Shown here: positions 1-6,651 of the stretch, one piece after another
Layout of the letters: each line of letters opens with the position of its first letter
Position numbering within the stretch: the stretch's first letter is position 1
Source: CAZOVK01 sp964583165
Lineage (GTDB): Bacteria > Bacillota > Clostridia > Lachnospirales > WRAX01
DNA: 10,238 nt
Assembly: GCA_964583165.1 (NCBI GenBank)
Contig: CAZOVK010000082.1
Coordinates: forward strand, 1-10,238
Reading direction: 5' to 3'
Made by a program: the position numbers and the translations under genes
The notes under the pieces: generated by a model
Databases searched by the model: none
Told to the model about the DNA's origin: nothing
What the model saw: the letters and a program-made list of their open reading frames with translations, nothing else

Positions 1-40
1 TGCCTGAAAGCTTTGCTAAAATATAGTAAACATAATCTTT

Positions 41-47
41 GAGGGGG
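41..47 (+). promoter_or_regulatory. Ribosome binding site of the first gene; no clear promoter in 1-54
   Basis: GAGGGGG lies 7 bases before the ATG at 55 and fits a Shine-Dalgarno site. The AT-rich stretch before it contains a -10-like TATAGT (22-27) and a CATAAT (31-36), but neither has a convincing -35 box at the right distance inside the window, so I do not call a promoter. I see no CtsR-type tandem GGTCAAA heptads and no CIRCE inverted repeat here. Confidence 0.5.
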
Positions 48-54
48 CTGGGCT

Positions 55-750
55 ATGAACGAATTATCACGCCCGGAAATATATACGCATCTTCGCAAGA
101 ATATCATCAAGGTGCCCGAAATAATAGAAAAACGCGCATCGGGCATAACTATAAACGGGCGCACAATTCGTTCGCTGATGTTCACAACGGACATAGCCGT
201 CATCACCAATTGTAACGCTGATGCGATAATCGCTGTCTATCCGTTCACGCCAAACCTAACGCTCTCCCGCGCGATTCTTGACGCATCCGACGTGCCCGTC
301 ATCTGCGGCGTGGGTGGTGGCATGACGCACGGTATGCGTTGCGCAAACGTCGCTCTTCACGCGGAGTTTCAAGGGGCATTAGCTGTCGTTTTGAACGTGC
401 CTACAACAATGGAAACACTTCGAGATGTACGGCGCATGATTGACATCCCGATTGTGTTCACGGTATGTTCAGAGCATACGGACTTCCAAAGGCTTCTCGA
501 TAACGGCGCTGACCTTCTAAACGTATCGGGTGGCGCTGATACAGCCTATATAATTAGGAAGATACGCGAAAAAAGCCCCAACGTCCCCATCATAGCCACA
601 GGCGGCCAGACGGACGAGAACATTCTAAAAACCATTGAAGCGGGCGCGAATGCGATTACATACACTCCACCACTACCCGCCGACACGCTCAAATCGAACA
701 TGGAGCGTTTCAGAAAGACAGAACGCGAAAAAGCGGGAATAATAGATTAA
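55..750 (+). CDS. Conserved TIM-barrel protein of unknown function
   Basis: A 231-residue soluble protein without signal peptide or membrane segment. Its pattern of alternating strands and helices resembles small phosphate-binding (beta/alpha)8 barrels of the ThiE/IMP-dehydrogenase type. Glycine-rich turns sit at the ends of predicted strands: GVGGG (85-89), NVSGGAD (156-162), ATGG followed by TDE (181-188) and AGANAIT (196-202). The last two resemble the C-terminal phosphate-binding loops of such barrels. Similar proteins in Clostridia are often labelled only 'hydrolase', from memory and without experimental support that I know of, so substrate and reaction are unknown. The ATG start has a GAGGGGG site 7 bases before it. 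The zinc-ribbon gene follows 16 bases downstream with its own AGGAGG, suggesting co-transcription. A role linked to the McsB/ClpC system cannot be read from the sequence. Confidence 0.8.
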   Translation: MNELSRPEIYTHLRKNIIKVPEIIEKRASGITINGRTIRSLMFTTDIAVITNCNADAIIAVYPFTPNLTLSRAILDASDVPVICGVGGGMTHGMRCANVALHAEFQGALAVVLNVPTTMETLRDVRRMIDIPIVFTVCSEHTDFQRLLDNGADLLNVSGGADTAYIIRKIREKSPNVPIIATGGQTDENILKTIEAGANAITYTPPLPADTLKSNMERFRKTEREKAGIID

Positions 751-766
751 CCAATAGGAGGAAAAC

Positions 767-1312
767 ATGGACGATATTAAATCAACAGTAGCAGGTGTAG
801 TCAGTAAGCTGACTCAAACCTCGTCTAATCTGATAAGTTCAACAAAACTGAGTATCGCGCTATCGAACGAAGAAAACGCGCTTAAAGCCCTTTACTTGGA
901 AATCGGTAAAAAGGTGCATGAAATCTACACATACGGCGGGAGTTTAGGCAAGTTCTTTGACGAAAAAATCGTTGAGTTGCAGGCCGTTGAACGCCGCATA
1001 AACGAGATAAAGGCGCAACAAGACAGCGTGCGCGGCACGAAATCGTGCCCCAAATGCGGATTTTCAAACACATCGGACGCGGGTTTTTGCCAGAAGTGTG
1101 GGCAAGGGCTGGGTGGTATTGCGCCGGCGCCGACACCCGAACCACCTACCGCTTCTGTTGCCCCAACTCCGACAATGCCGGTAGCTCCCACAACACCTAC
1201 ACCACCCGCGCCCGAAACAACCGTTGACAACGGCGTGCGCTGTTCACTCTGCGGTAGCCTGAACAATAGCACAGACAAGTTCTGCAATGTCTGCGGGCGG
1301 ATGTTGAAATAA
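767..1312 (+). CDS. Coiled-coil protein with two zinc ribbons
   Basis: A 181-residue cytoplasmic protein of unknown function in three parts. Residues 1-90 are helical and charged, with likely coiled coil at about 33-87. Residues 94-111 form a zinc ribbon with CxxC pairs C94/C97 and C108/C111. A Pro/Thr/Ala-rich low-complexity linker (about 118-155) leads to a second ribbon at 159-176 with C159/C162 and C173/C176. Both ribbons have the CxxCG-x10-CxxCG spacing of the zinc-ribbon domains common in bacterial proteins; these bind one structural zinc each and often mediate protein contacts. The start is secure: ATG at 767 with AGGAGG at 756-761. The next gene encodes a protein of the same design, so the two may be diverged paralogues. 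Position before mcsA, itself a double zinc-finger protein, hints at a link to protein quality control, but that is inference from neighbourhood only. Confidence 0.85.
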   Translation: MDDIKSTVAGVVSKLTQTSSNLISSTKLSIALSNEENALKALYLEIGKKVHEIYTYGGSLGKFFDEKIVELQAVERRINEIKAQQDSVRGTKSCPKCGFSNTSDAGFCQKCGQGLGGIAPAPTPEPPTASVAPTPTMPVAPTTPTPPAPETTVDNGVRCSLCGSLNNSTDKFCNVCGRMLK

Positions 1313-1368
1313 CTTAAATAGCTTAAAACAGGAATAGCTGAATATTCTATTTGTATGCACGCTAAGTT

Positions 1369-1376
1369 AGGGGTGG
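1369..1376 (+). promoter_or_regulatory. Ribosome binding site favouring a TTG start at 1382
   Basis: The purine-rich run AGGGGTGG lies about 5 bases before a TTG at 1382. The in-frame ATG at 1355 is preceded by a T-rich stretch with no Shine-Dalgarno match. Starting at the TTG also removes nine residues unlike the rest of the protein and gives an N-terminus of the form M-DVIGNIKGM. I therefore prefer TTG 1382 as the start. Confidence 0.6.
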
Positions 1377-1381
1377 GTTTT

Positions 1382-1834
1382 TTGGATGTAATCGGTAACA
1401 TTAAAGGCATGTTAGGTCAAGTCGGCGACAAGGCAAAGCGGCGTTACGACATTGCCGTGCTTGAATTAAAGATACGCAATTACCGCAAGGAAGAGCGGTT
1501 AATCAAAGAAAAAATCGGGGATATTGTCTATATGGCGCACGAGCAGAAATCAGAGCAATGCGCCGCTCAAATCGCGGAGTACTGCGAGAATATCGACAAT
1601 ATTCGTTACCGCATAAAACAGGTCGAAAAGCTCATCGCGCATTCAACCCACGCTGACGAAGCCCCACCTGAACCCCAGAAACATCCGAGCCTAAAAAAGA
1701 AGGCGGGTGATGTGAAGGTCAGACGTACAGAAACCGGTATCCAGCTAGTGCGGCAATGCCCGAACTGTGATTCGGCGAATGACGCTGAAGCGGAAGTTTG
1801 TGCGGAATGCGGCACACCGTTTAAGGTCGAGTAG
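1382..1834 (+). CDS. Coiled-coil protein with one C-terminal zinc ribbon
   Basis: About 150 residues from the preferred TTG start, or 159 from the ATG at 1355. Function is not recognised. The first 85 or so residues are strongly helical and rich in Arg, Lys and Glu, consistent with a coiled coil. A basic, proline-containing linker follows (roughly residues 90-120). A single four-cysteine zinc ribbon of the pattern CPNC-x10-CAEC closes the protein, at residues 126-143 from the TTG. The layout mirrors the preceding gene, with one ribbon instead of two and no long Pro/Thr linker, so a diverged duplication is plausible. There is no signal peptide or membrane segment. The gap of 69 bases before it is the longest in the block and 44 bases separate it from mcsA, so it is probably in the same transcription unit. 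Overlapping reverse-strand frames are not credible genes. Confidence 0.8.
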   Translation: MDVIGNIKGMLGQVGDKAKRRYDIAVLELKIRNYRKEERLIKEKIGDIVYMAHEQKSEQCAAQIAEYCENIDNIRYRIKQVEKLIAHSTHADEAPPEPQKHPSLKKKAGDVKVRRTETGIQLVRQCPNCDSANDAEAEVCAECGTPFKVE

Positions 1835-1878
1835 TACAAATTTTCATATACAAACCTACTACTGAAAGGGGGTTCTTT

Positions 1879-2385
1879 ATGTTATGCGATAAATGCCATG
1901 AAAACCAAGCAACCGTGTTCGTCAGTAACGACATCAACGGCATGAAAATCGAGTATCACCTATGCGAGAAATGCGCCCAGAGCCAGGGTATGACGCTGGA
2001 CGGCCTTTTCAAGGCGTACCTTGACGACGTATTCCTAAGCCCCTCCCCCGCCCCCAAAAAGCCCTCGCTTGTTTGCGGCACATGCGGCGAAACCTTTGAA
2101 GAATTTCGGCGCATAGGTCGGCTTGGTTGCGCGGATTGTTACAGCACGTTCAAGAATGAGCTGGACGCGATTTTCAGAAAGGTTCAGTCAGACACAAAAC
2201 ACAGCGGCAAGCGCCCAAGCAGCCTTGTTTCAATAGCCGCGACAGAAATCGAAGCAACCCAGCCCAACAATTTGGAGAACATGCGCGTGCAACTGAAGCA
2301 GGCCATTGACTCGGAAGATTTTGAAACCGCCGCGCGTCTGCGTGACGAGATTCGCGCACTGGAACGGGGTGAATCGCATGAGTAA
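1879..2385 (+). CDS. mcsA: McsA, activator of protein-arginine kinase McsB
   Basis: McsA is the zinc-binding partner that activates McsB and helps feed clients to ClpC in Bacillota stress responses. The 168-residue product shows the expected order: an N-terminal four-cysteine module (C3/C6 and C29/C32), a second module (C66/C69 and C84/C87), the conserved KHSGKRPS segment at about 107-114, and a C-terminal UVR motif at about 133-163 with DFETAARLRDEIRALE. Length is slightly under the roughly 180 residues usual for the family. The start is supported by AAAGGGGG at 1865-1872, 6 bases before the ATG. Its 3' end overlaps mcsB by 8 bases, so translation is probably coupled. The usual upstream neighbour ctsR is missing; two unrelated zinc-ribbon genes stand there instead. 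Family and role are secure from motifs and neighbours. Confidence 0.95.
   Translation: MLCDKCHENQATVFVSNDINGMKIEYHLCEKCAQSQGMTLDGLFKAYLDDVFLSPSPAPKKPSLVCGTCGETFEEFRRIGRLGCADCYSTFKNELDAIFRKVQSDTKHSGKRPSSLVSIAATEIEATQPNNLENMRVQLKQAIDSEDFETAARLRDEIRALERGESHE
2378..2385 (+). other. mcsA/mcsB 8-base overlap (ATGAGTAA)
   Basis: The mcsB start codon ATG lies inside the mcsA reading frame, 5 bases before its TAA stop, giving ATGAGTAA. Such overlaps usually allow ribosomes ending one gene to start the next, which would keep kinase and activator in proportion. The mcsB ribosome site GGGGTGA (2366-2372) is itself mcsA coding sequence. Confidence 0.85.
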
Positions 2386-3382
2386 AAAATGGTTTGAAAG
2401 CCCCGCCGTTGACGTTGACGTGATTGTATCAACGCGTGTCAGATTAGCACGAAATCTCGCCAAATTCCCGTTCCCGGCGAAACTTTCGGAGCAAAAAGCG
2501 CTCGCCATGATTGATGAGGTGAAAGCGGCTGTTTTCAACGACAGAACCGCCGTTGCTTCCCAATTCGTTTTCGCACAGCTGAATGATATACCAGAAGCTA
2601 GACTCAATCAACTAATGGAACGCCACCTAATCAGCCGTGAAATGCTCATAAAGAAAGCCCCGAAAGCCCTCATCTCCAGCATTGACGAAAATATCGCCGT
2701 AATGCTCAATGAGGAAGACCATATCCGTATACAAACGATTTTCGCGGGCGACAATATGGATAAGGCGTTTGAATTAGCCATGCGCGTTGACGACTTGATT
2801 GGCGAGAGCGCGGCGGCGGCGTTTGACGAGCGGTACGGTTATCTTACGAGTTGCCCAACGAACACGGGCACGGGGCTTCGCGCGTCATACATGTTACATC
2901 TGCCCGCGATAGTCATGAGCGGGCGGTTAAACGCGATGTTCCAGTCTATCGCCCAATATGGCATGACCATGCGCGGCATTCACGGCGAGGGCACGGAACC
3001 GCTCGGTTGTATGTATCAGCTATCGAACCAAATAACACTGGGCAAAAGCGAAAGTGAAACGATTGAGTCATTGCAGGCTGTGGCGAAAAAGCTATGCCAA
3101 CAAGAAAAACTACTGCGTGACCGCATTTACAAACAGCGCACGACCGATTTGGTTGACAAAATCTACCGCTCATACGGCACGCTCAAATACGCGCGGCAAA
3201 TTAAGCTTTCAGAAGCCATGAATTTGCTGTCAGACGTGCGATTGGGCTACCAACTGGGTATTATTAAAGAAGAAAAGCCCACGCTCACTCTATACCACAT
3301 CATGATGAACATTCAACATGGTAGTTTGAATGGTGATGACGAAGAAACGGCGCGCGCTTACTATATAAGAAGCATATTCTAA
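2378..3382 (+). CDS. mcsB: McsB, protein-arginine kinase
   Basis: McsB transfers phosphate from ATP to arginine side chains of misfolded or regulatory proteins, tagging them for ClpCP. It belongs to the phosphagen (guanido) kinase fold. Visible family signatures are STRVRLARNL (18-27, nucleotide binding), NEEDHIRIQ (111-119, with candidate catalytic Glu), YLTSCPTNTGTGLRAS (155-170, with C159 equivalent to the family's active-site Cys), RGIHGEGTEPLG (199-210) and SNQITLGKSE (216-225). I chose the ATG at 2378, which gives 334 residues, starts with MSKKWFE and has GGGGTGA 5 bases before it. A longer in-frame start at 2306 would add 24 unrelated residues deep within mcsA. The protein is some 20-30 residues shorter than typical homologues, mostly at the C-terminus. 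There the RDxxRA phosphoarginine-sensing motif reads EETARA (322-327), losing the first Arg and replacing Asp by Glu. Confidence 0.95.
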   Translation: MSKKWFESPAVDVDVIVSTRVRLARNLAKFPFPAKLSEQKALAMIDEVKAAVFNDRTAVASQFVFAQLNDIPEARLNQLMERHLISREMLIKKAPKALISSIDENIAVMLNEEDHIRIQTIFAGDNMDKAFELAMRVDDLIGESAAAAFDERYGYLTSCPTNTGTGLRASYMLHLPAIVMSGRLNAMFQSIAQYGMTMRGIHGEGTEPLGCMYQLSNQITLGKSESETIESLQAVAKKLCQQEKLLRDRIYKQRTTDLVDKIYRSYGTLKYARQIKLSEAMNLLSDVRLGYQLGIIKEEKPTLTLYHIMMNIQHGSLNGDDEETARAYYIRSIF

Positions 3383-3415
3383 TCAAAATCCGGCGTATGA
3401 AGGAGGTTTACATAC

Positions 3416-5860
3416 ATGCAGGGACGATTGACGGCGAAAGCCAGAGAGGCCATACAAAACGCGCAGGTCGCGGCTGTATCGCTTTCTCATAACTATGTAG
3501 GAACAGAGCATTTGCTTTTGGGTTTGTTGCGGACGGAGCAGAGCGTCGCGGCAAAAGTATTGGAGAATCTGGGGCTTTCTGACGCACGCGCGGAGGCAAA
3601 ACTCGTTGAACTGTCGGGGCAGGGTTCGGGCGTAAACCCGAACACGATTGACTTCACGCCCAAATCGAAGAGTATTATTGAAAACAGCCTATTAGAAGCG
3701 CAAAAACTGGGCGCTAACTATATCGGCACAGAGCATATCCTCATTTCGCTGGTCAAAGAGCGCGACACGATGTGCAACCGCGTTCTCACCGAATGTGGCA
3801 TTGACCCGAACAAGGTCTTGGAGGACATTTTTGCGCTTCTGGGTGAAACGAACCCTAACGCGGCAACCTCAAACTCCAAACAACAAAACCGCAAACAAGC
3901 ACCTAAAAATAACGACACGCCCACGCTCGACCAATACTCGCGCGACTTCACACAGTTCGCTCAAGATAACAAGTTCGACCCCATCATCGGGCGCGAAAAC
4001 GAGATACAGCGCGTCATTCAGATTCTGTCGCGCCGCACGAAGAACAACCCGTGCCTAGTGGGCGACCCCGGTGTTGGTAAAACGGCCATTGCCGAGGGTT
4101 TGGCTCAGCTCATCATATCGGGCAACGTGCCCGAGCCGCTCAGAAACAAACGCATTGTGTCGCTCGACCTTTCAGCTATGATAGCGGGCAGTAAGTACCG
4201 CGGCGAGTTTGAAGAGCGTATCAAAAAGGTATTGCAGGAGGTCAGACAGGCGGGTAACGTCATTCTCTTTGTTGACGAACTCCACACGATTGTCGGCGCG
4301 GGTGCGGCAGAGGGCGCGATTGATGCGTCGAACATCTTGAAGCCGTCACTTGCGCGTGGTGAAATTCAGCTAATCGGCGCAACAACCCTTGACGAATATA
4401 GAAAATATATCGAAAAGGACGCGGCTCTCGAACGCCGCTTCCAACCCGTCACGGTTGACGAACCGAGCGAAGAACTCGCCATTGAGATGTTACGCGGCAT
4501 TCGTGACAAATACGAGGCACACCACCGCGTGAAGATAACAGACGCGGCGCTCATTGCCGCCGTGAAACTGTCGTCGCGTTACATCACAGACAGATTCTTA
4601 CCCGACAAGGCAATTGACCTAATAGACGAAGCCGCTTCAAAGTCACGTCTGAAAACCTACACAATGCCGCCGTTCTTAAAAGAAATGGAAGCCGAGAACG
4701 CCGAACTTGAAAAAGAAAAAGAAGCCGCGATAAAGACAGAAGAATTCGAACGTGCGGGCGAACTCAAACGCAAGCAAGACGCGCTCAAAAAGGAACTCGA
4801 ACAGGCGAAGGCGAAATGGAGCAGTAAGAACGCCGAGGGCACACACGTAGTTGACGAAGAAGAAATCGCCGACATAGTCGCAGGCTGGACGGGAATACCC
4901 GTCAGGCGCTTGCAACAAGAAGAAAGCGCGAAACTGCTCGAACTCGAAGGCGTTCTGCACAAGCGCGTGATTGGGCAGGAACAGGCGGTCACGGCTGTCG
5001 CAAAGGCAATAAGGCGCGGGCGGCTGGGGCTAAAAAGCCCGAAACGCCCGACAGGTTCGTTCCTGTTCTTAGGGCCAACGGGCGTGGGCAAGACCGAGTT
5101 GTCGAAGGCACTGGCCGATGCGCTTTTCGGCAACGAAGACGCGCTCATTCGCGTTGACATGTCTGAATATATGGAGAAACACAGCGTTTCTAAGATGATT
5201 GGTTCGCCGCCGGGTTATGTTGGTTATGACGAGGGCGGTCAGCTATCCGAAAAGATTCGCCGCAAACCCTACTCTGTCGTCCTCTTTGACGAGATAGAGA
5301 AAGCGCATCCCGACGTGTTCAACATCCTCCTACAAGTCCTTGACGACGGGCACATCACAGACGCGCAAGGGCGCAAGGTTGACTTCAAGAACACCATTCT
5401 TATAATGACATCAAACGCGGGCGCACGTAATATTGTTGAGCCAAAACGACTGGGCTTCTCCGTGGCATCCGATTCGGCGGCTGATTATGAAGACATGAAA
5501 AAGTCCGTCATGGACGAGGTAAAAACCACCTTCCGCCCCGAGTTCATCAACCGCATAGACGATATTATCGTCTTCCACCAACTCACACGCGAAGAAGTGA
5601 GCCAAATTGCGCATATCTTCATACGTGAAACAGCAGAGCGCATACAAACGGCAATGGAAATCACGCTGACAGTATCGGACGAAGTCACTCTGAAACTAGC
5701 CGAAGAGGGCTTCGACCCCGTTTATGGCGCAAGACCACTCCGCCGAGTGATTCAAACGAAACTGGAGGATGTTCTCGCTGAAGAAATCCTTAGCGGGCGC
5801 TTCCCGCGTGGCAGCAGTGTCAACGTGACACTCAAAGACGGCAAGATACAATTTGAATAA
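3416..5860 (+). CDS. clpC: ClpC, AAA+ unfoldase of the ClpCP protease
   Basis: ClpC unfolds tagged proteins and threads them into ClpP. The 814 residues match the family in length and order. Two Clp-N repeats (about 1-145) carry the GTEH motifs whose glutamates (E31 and E106) correspond to the phosphoarginine-docking residues known in Bacillus subtilis ClpC. The first AAA+ module has Walker A GDPGVGKT (216-223) and Walker B ILFVDE (283-288). A short coiled-coil M-domain with a UVR-like segment lies at about 410-470. The second AAA+ module has Walker A GPTGVGKT (553-560), Walker B VVLFDE (621-626) and sensor-2 GARPLRR (771-777). An LGF tripeptide at 679-681 fits the ClpP-binding loop. Start is supported by AAGGAGG (3400-3406), 9 bases before ATG. 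It lies 33 bases after mcsB and ends just before a terminator. No clpP gene is in the window. Confidence 0.97.
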   Translation: MQGRLTAKAREAIQNAQVAAVSLSHNYVGTEHLLLGLLRTEQSVAAKVLENLGLSDARAEAKLVELSGQGSGVNPNTIDFTPKSKSIIENSLLEAQKLGANYIGTEHILISLVKERDTMCNRVLTECGIDPNKVLEDIFALLGETNPNAATSNSKQQNRKQAPKNNDTPTLDQYSRDFTQFAQDNKFDPIIGRENEIQRVIQILSRRTKNNPCLVGDPGVGKTAIAEGLAQLIISGNVPEPLRNKRIVSLDLSAMIAGSKYRGEFEERIKKVLQEVRQAGNVILFVDELHTIVGAGAAEGAIDASNILKPSLARGEIQLIGATTLDEYRKYIEKDAALERRFQPVTVDEPSEELAIEMLRGIRDKYEAHHRVKITDAALIAAVKLSSRYITDRFLPDKAIDLIDEAASKSRLKTYTMPPFLKEMEAENAELEKEKEAAIKTEEFERAGELKRKQDALKKELEQAKAKWSSKNAEGTHVVDEEEIADIVAGWTGIPVRRLQQEESAKLLELEGVLHKRVIGQEQAVTAVAKAIRRGRLGLKSPKRPTGSFLFLGPTGVGKTELSKALADALFGNEDALIRVDMSEYMEKHSVSKMIGSPPGYVGYDEGGQLSEKIRRKPYSVVLFDEIEKAHPDVFNILLQVLDDGHITDAQGRKVDFKNTILIMTSNAGARNIVEPKRLGFSVASDSAADYEDMKKSVMDEVKTTFRPEFINRIDDIIVFHQLTREEVSQIAHIFIRETAERIQTAMEITLTVSDEVTLKLAEEGFDPVYGARPLRRVIQTKLEDVLAEEILSGRFPRGSSVNVTLKDGKIQFE

Positions 5861-5861
5861 A

Positions 5862-5907
5862 AGCAAAGAAAGCGCTTTCGGCGAAATGTCGAAAGCGCTT
5901 CTTTTTC
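5862..5907. terminator. Shared bidirectional intrinsic terminator
   Basis: A perfect 10-bp stem pairs AGCGCTTTCG (5871-5880) with CGAAAGCGCT (5890-5899) around a 9-base loop. A and T runs on each flank extend the pairing with one bulge. On the plus strand the stem is followed by TCTTTTT. On the minus strand it is followed by a T-rich run (TTTCTTTGCTTTT). It sits between the convergent ends of clpC and the lipoprotein gene, so it probably stops transcription from both sides. Confidence 0.85.
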
Positions 5908-5912
5908 ATAAC

Positions 5913-6635
5913 CTACTCGATTAGAATACAATTTACGTCATTATCCAGATACTCTTTGAGTTTATCGGACTGATTCACTCCGAAATACACCTCTTCCTCA
6001 CCCCAATCGACATAAGCCGAACAGAAAACATCTCCCGAGTAATACAGCGTTTGCGGGTACGGGCGCGTACCGTCTGAAGTTTCATTCTGTCCCGCCCGCA
6101 CGTCACTAAAAAGTGCCTCCAAGCGCGTTTTATCGAAATCGGGCAAGAGCGCGGCGGCGACAGTCATAAAATACATCTCGAACAATTCAGACGTATGCTC
6201 CGTCTGGCGCTCATACGATTGGCGCACGCTGATAAAGTGAATGTCGCCCGTTTCTTCCTCCAGACTCACGATTATATCGGGGTCGAGATAACTCCTAGAA
6301 TCTTCTAGGTAGACATAATTTTGATATGCCTTGCCGTTTCTGCTGTCCGTTACTGTGCCATAATCATCCCAACCGTTTGTATCATTAAACAGTGGCTCGC
6401 CGTAAAGATTCACGTGGGCTTCGTTAATGGCCTTTGAAAATGTCTGAAGCTGTTCATTACTGACATTAAACCCCTGAATATCTCTGTAATCGTTGTTGAT
6501 GTCAACATTCAATTCAACCTTGTCACTGATTTCCTCAATCTGTATTTGCTTTGGTATATCCTCCGCGCGACTATCACACGCGGTGATAATAAACACAACC
6601 ATAAGCAAACAAACCGCCAAGCTTGTTCTCTTCAC
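5913..6635 (-). CDS. Small lipoprotein of unknown function
   Basis: A 240-residue product with a classical lipoprotein signal: basic start MKRT, hydrophobic stretch at 6-19, and lipobox I-T-A-C with C20 as the lipidated residue. The mature part is predicted to be anchored outside the membrane. It is acidic (many Asp and Glu) and starts with a short polar linker; I recognise no catalytic motif or known domain. The start codon is GTG, chosen because the AAAGGGGGTG just upstream fits a ribosome site and the signal peptide begins right there. It follows the GH106 gene by 16 bases and is the last gene of the rhamnoside operon. It does not look like a sugar-binding protein of an ABC transporter, being too short and lacking the usual N-terminal fold pattern. 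Any role in rhamnoside uptake or sensing is inferred only from position. Confidence 0.8.
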   Translation of the reverse strand: MKRTSLAVCLLMVVFIITACDSRAEDIPKQIQIEEISDKVELNVDINNDYRDIQGFNVSNEQLQTFSKAINEAHVNLYGEPLFNDTNGWDDYGTVTDSRNGKAYQNYVYLEDSRSYLDPDIIVSLEEETGDIHFISVRQSYERQTEHTSELFEMYFMTVAAALLPDFDKTRLEALFSDVRAGQNETSDGTRPYPQTLYYSGDVFCSAYVDWGEEEVYFGVNQSDKLKEYLDNDVNCILIE

Positions 6636-6639
6636 AACT

Positions 6640-6649
6640 CACCCCCTTT
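6640..6649 (-). promoter_or_regulatory. Ribosome binding site for the GTG-started lipoprotein
   Basis: On the minus strand AAAGGGGGTG sits in the 16 bases between the GH106 stop codon (6652-6654) and the GTG start (6633-6635). It supports both the GTG choice and co-transcription of the two genes. Confidence 0.65.
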
Positions 6650-6651
6650 GA

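Noticed and set aside
1355..1381. ATG at 1355 as start of the second zinc-ribbon gene
   Set aside because: No Shine-Dalgarno sequence precedes it. The AGGGGTGG before the TTG at 1382 is better, although the ATG cannot be fully excluded.
1313..1381. Promoter in the 69-base gap between the zinc-ribbon genes
   Set aside because: There is a weak TATTCT at 1343-1348 and a short repeated AATAGCT, but no matching -35 box, so it is not supported.
925..1410. 161-codon open frame on the minus strand across the zinc-ribbon genes
   Set aside because: It is antisense to the cysteine-motif gene, and its Gly/Val-rich part is just the reverse of the Pro/Thr linker. No sign of a real protein.
1830..1863. 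Inverted repeat AGTAGT...ACTACT before mcsA as operator or terminator
   Set aside because: The arms are only 6 bases with a 22-base spacer and no T run follows. This is expected by chance and matches no known operator of this operon.
2306..2377. Longer N-terminus for mcsB from an ATG at 2306
   Set aside because: It would add 24 residues unlike any McsB, overlap the mcsA UVR region by 80 bases and lacks the good ribosome site that the ATG at 2378 has.
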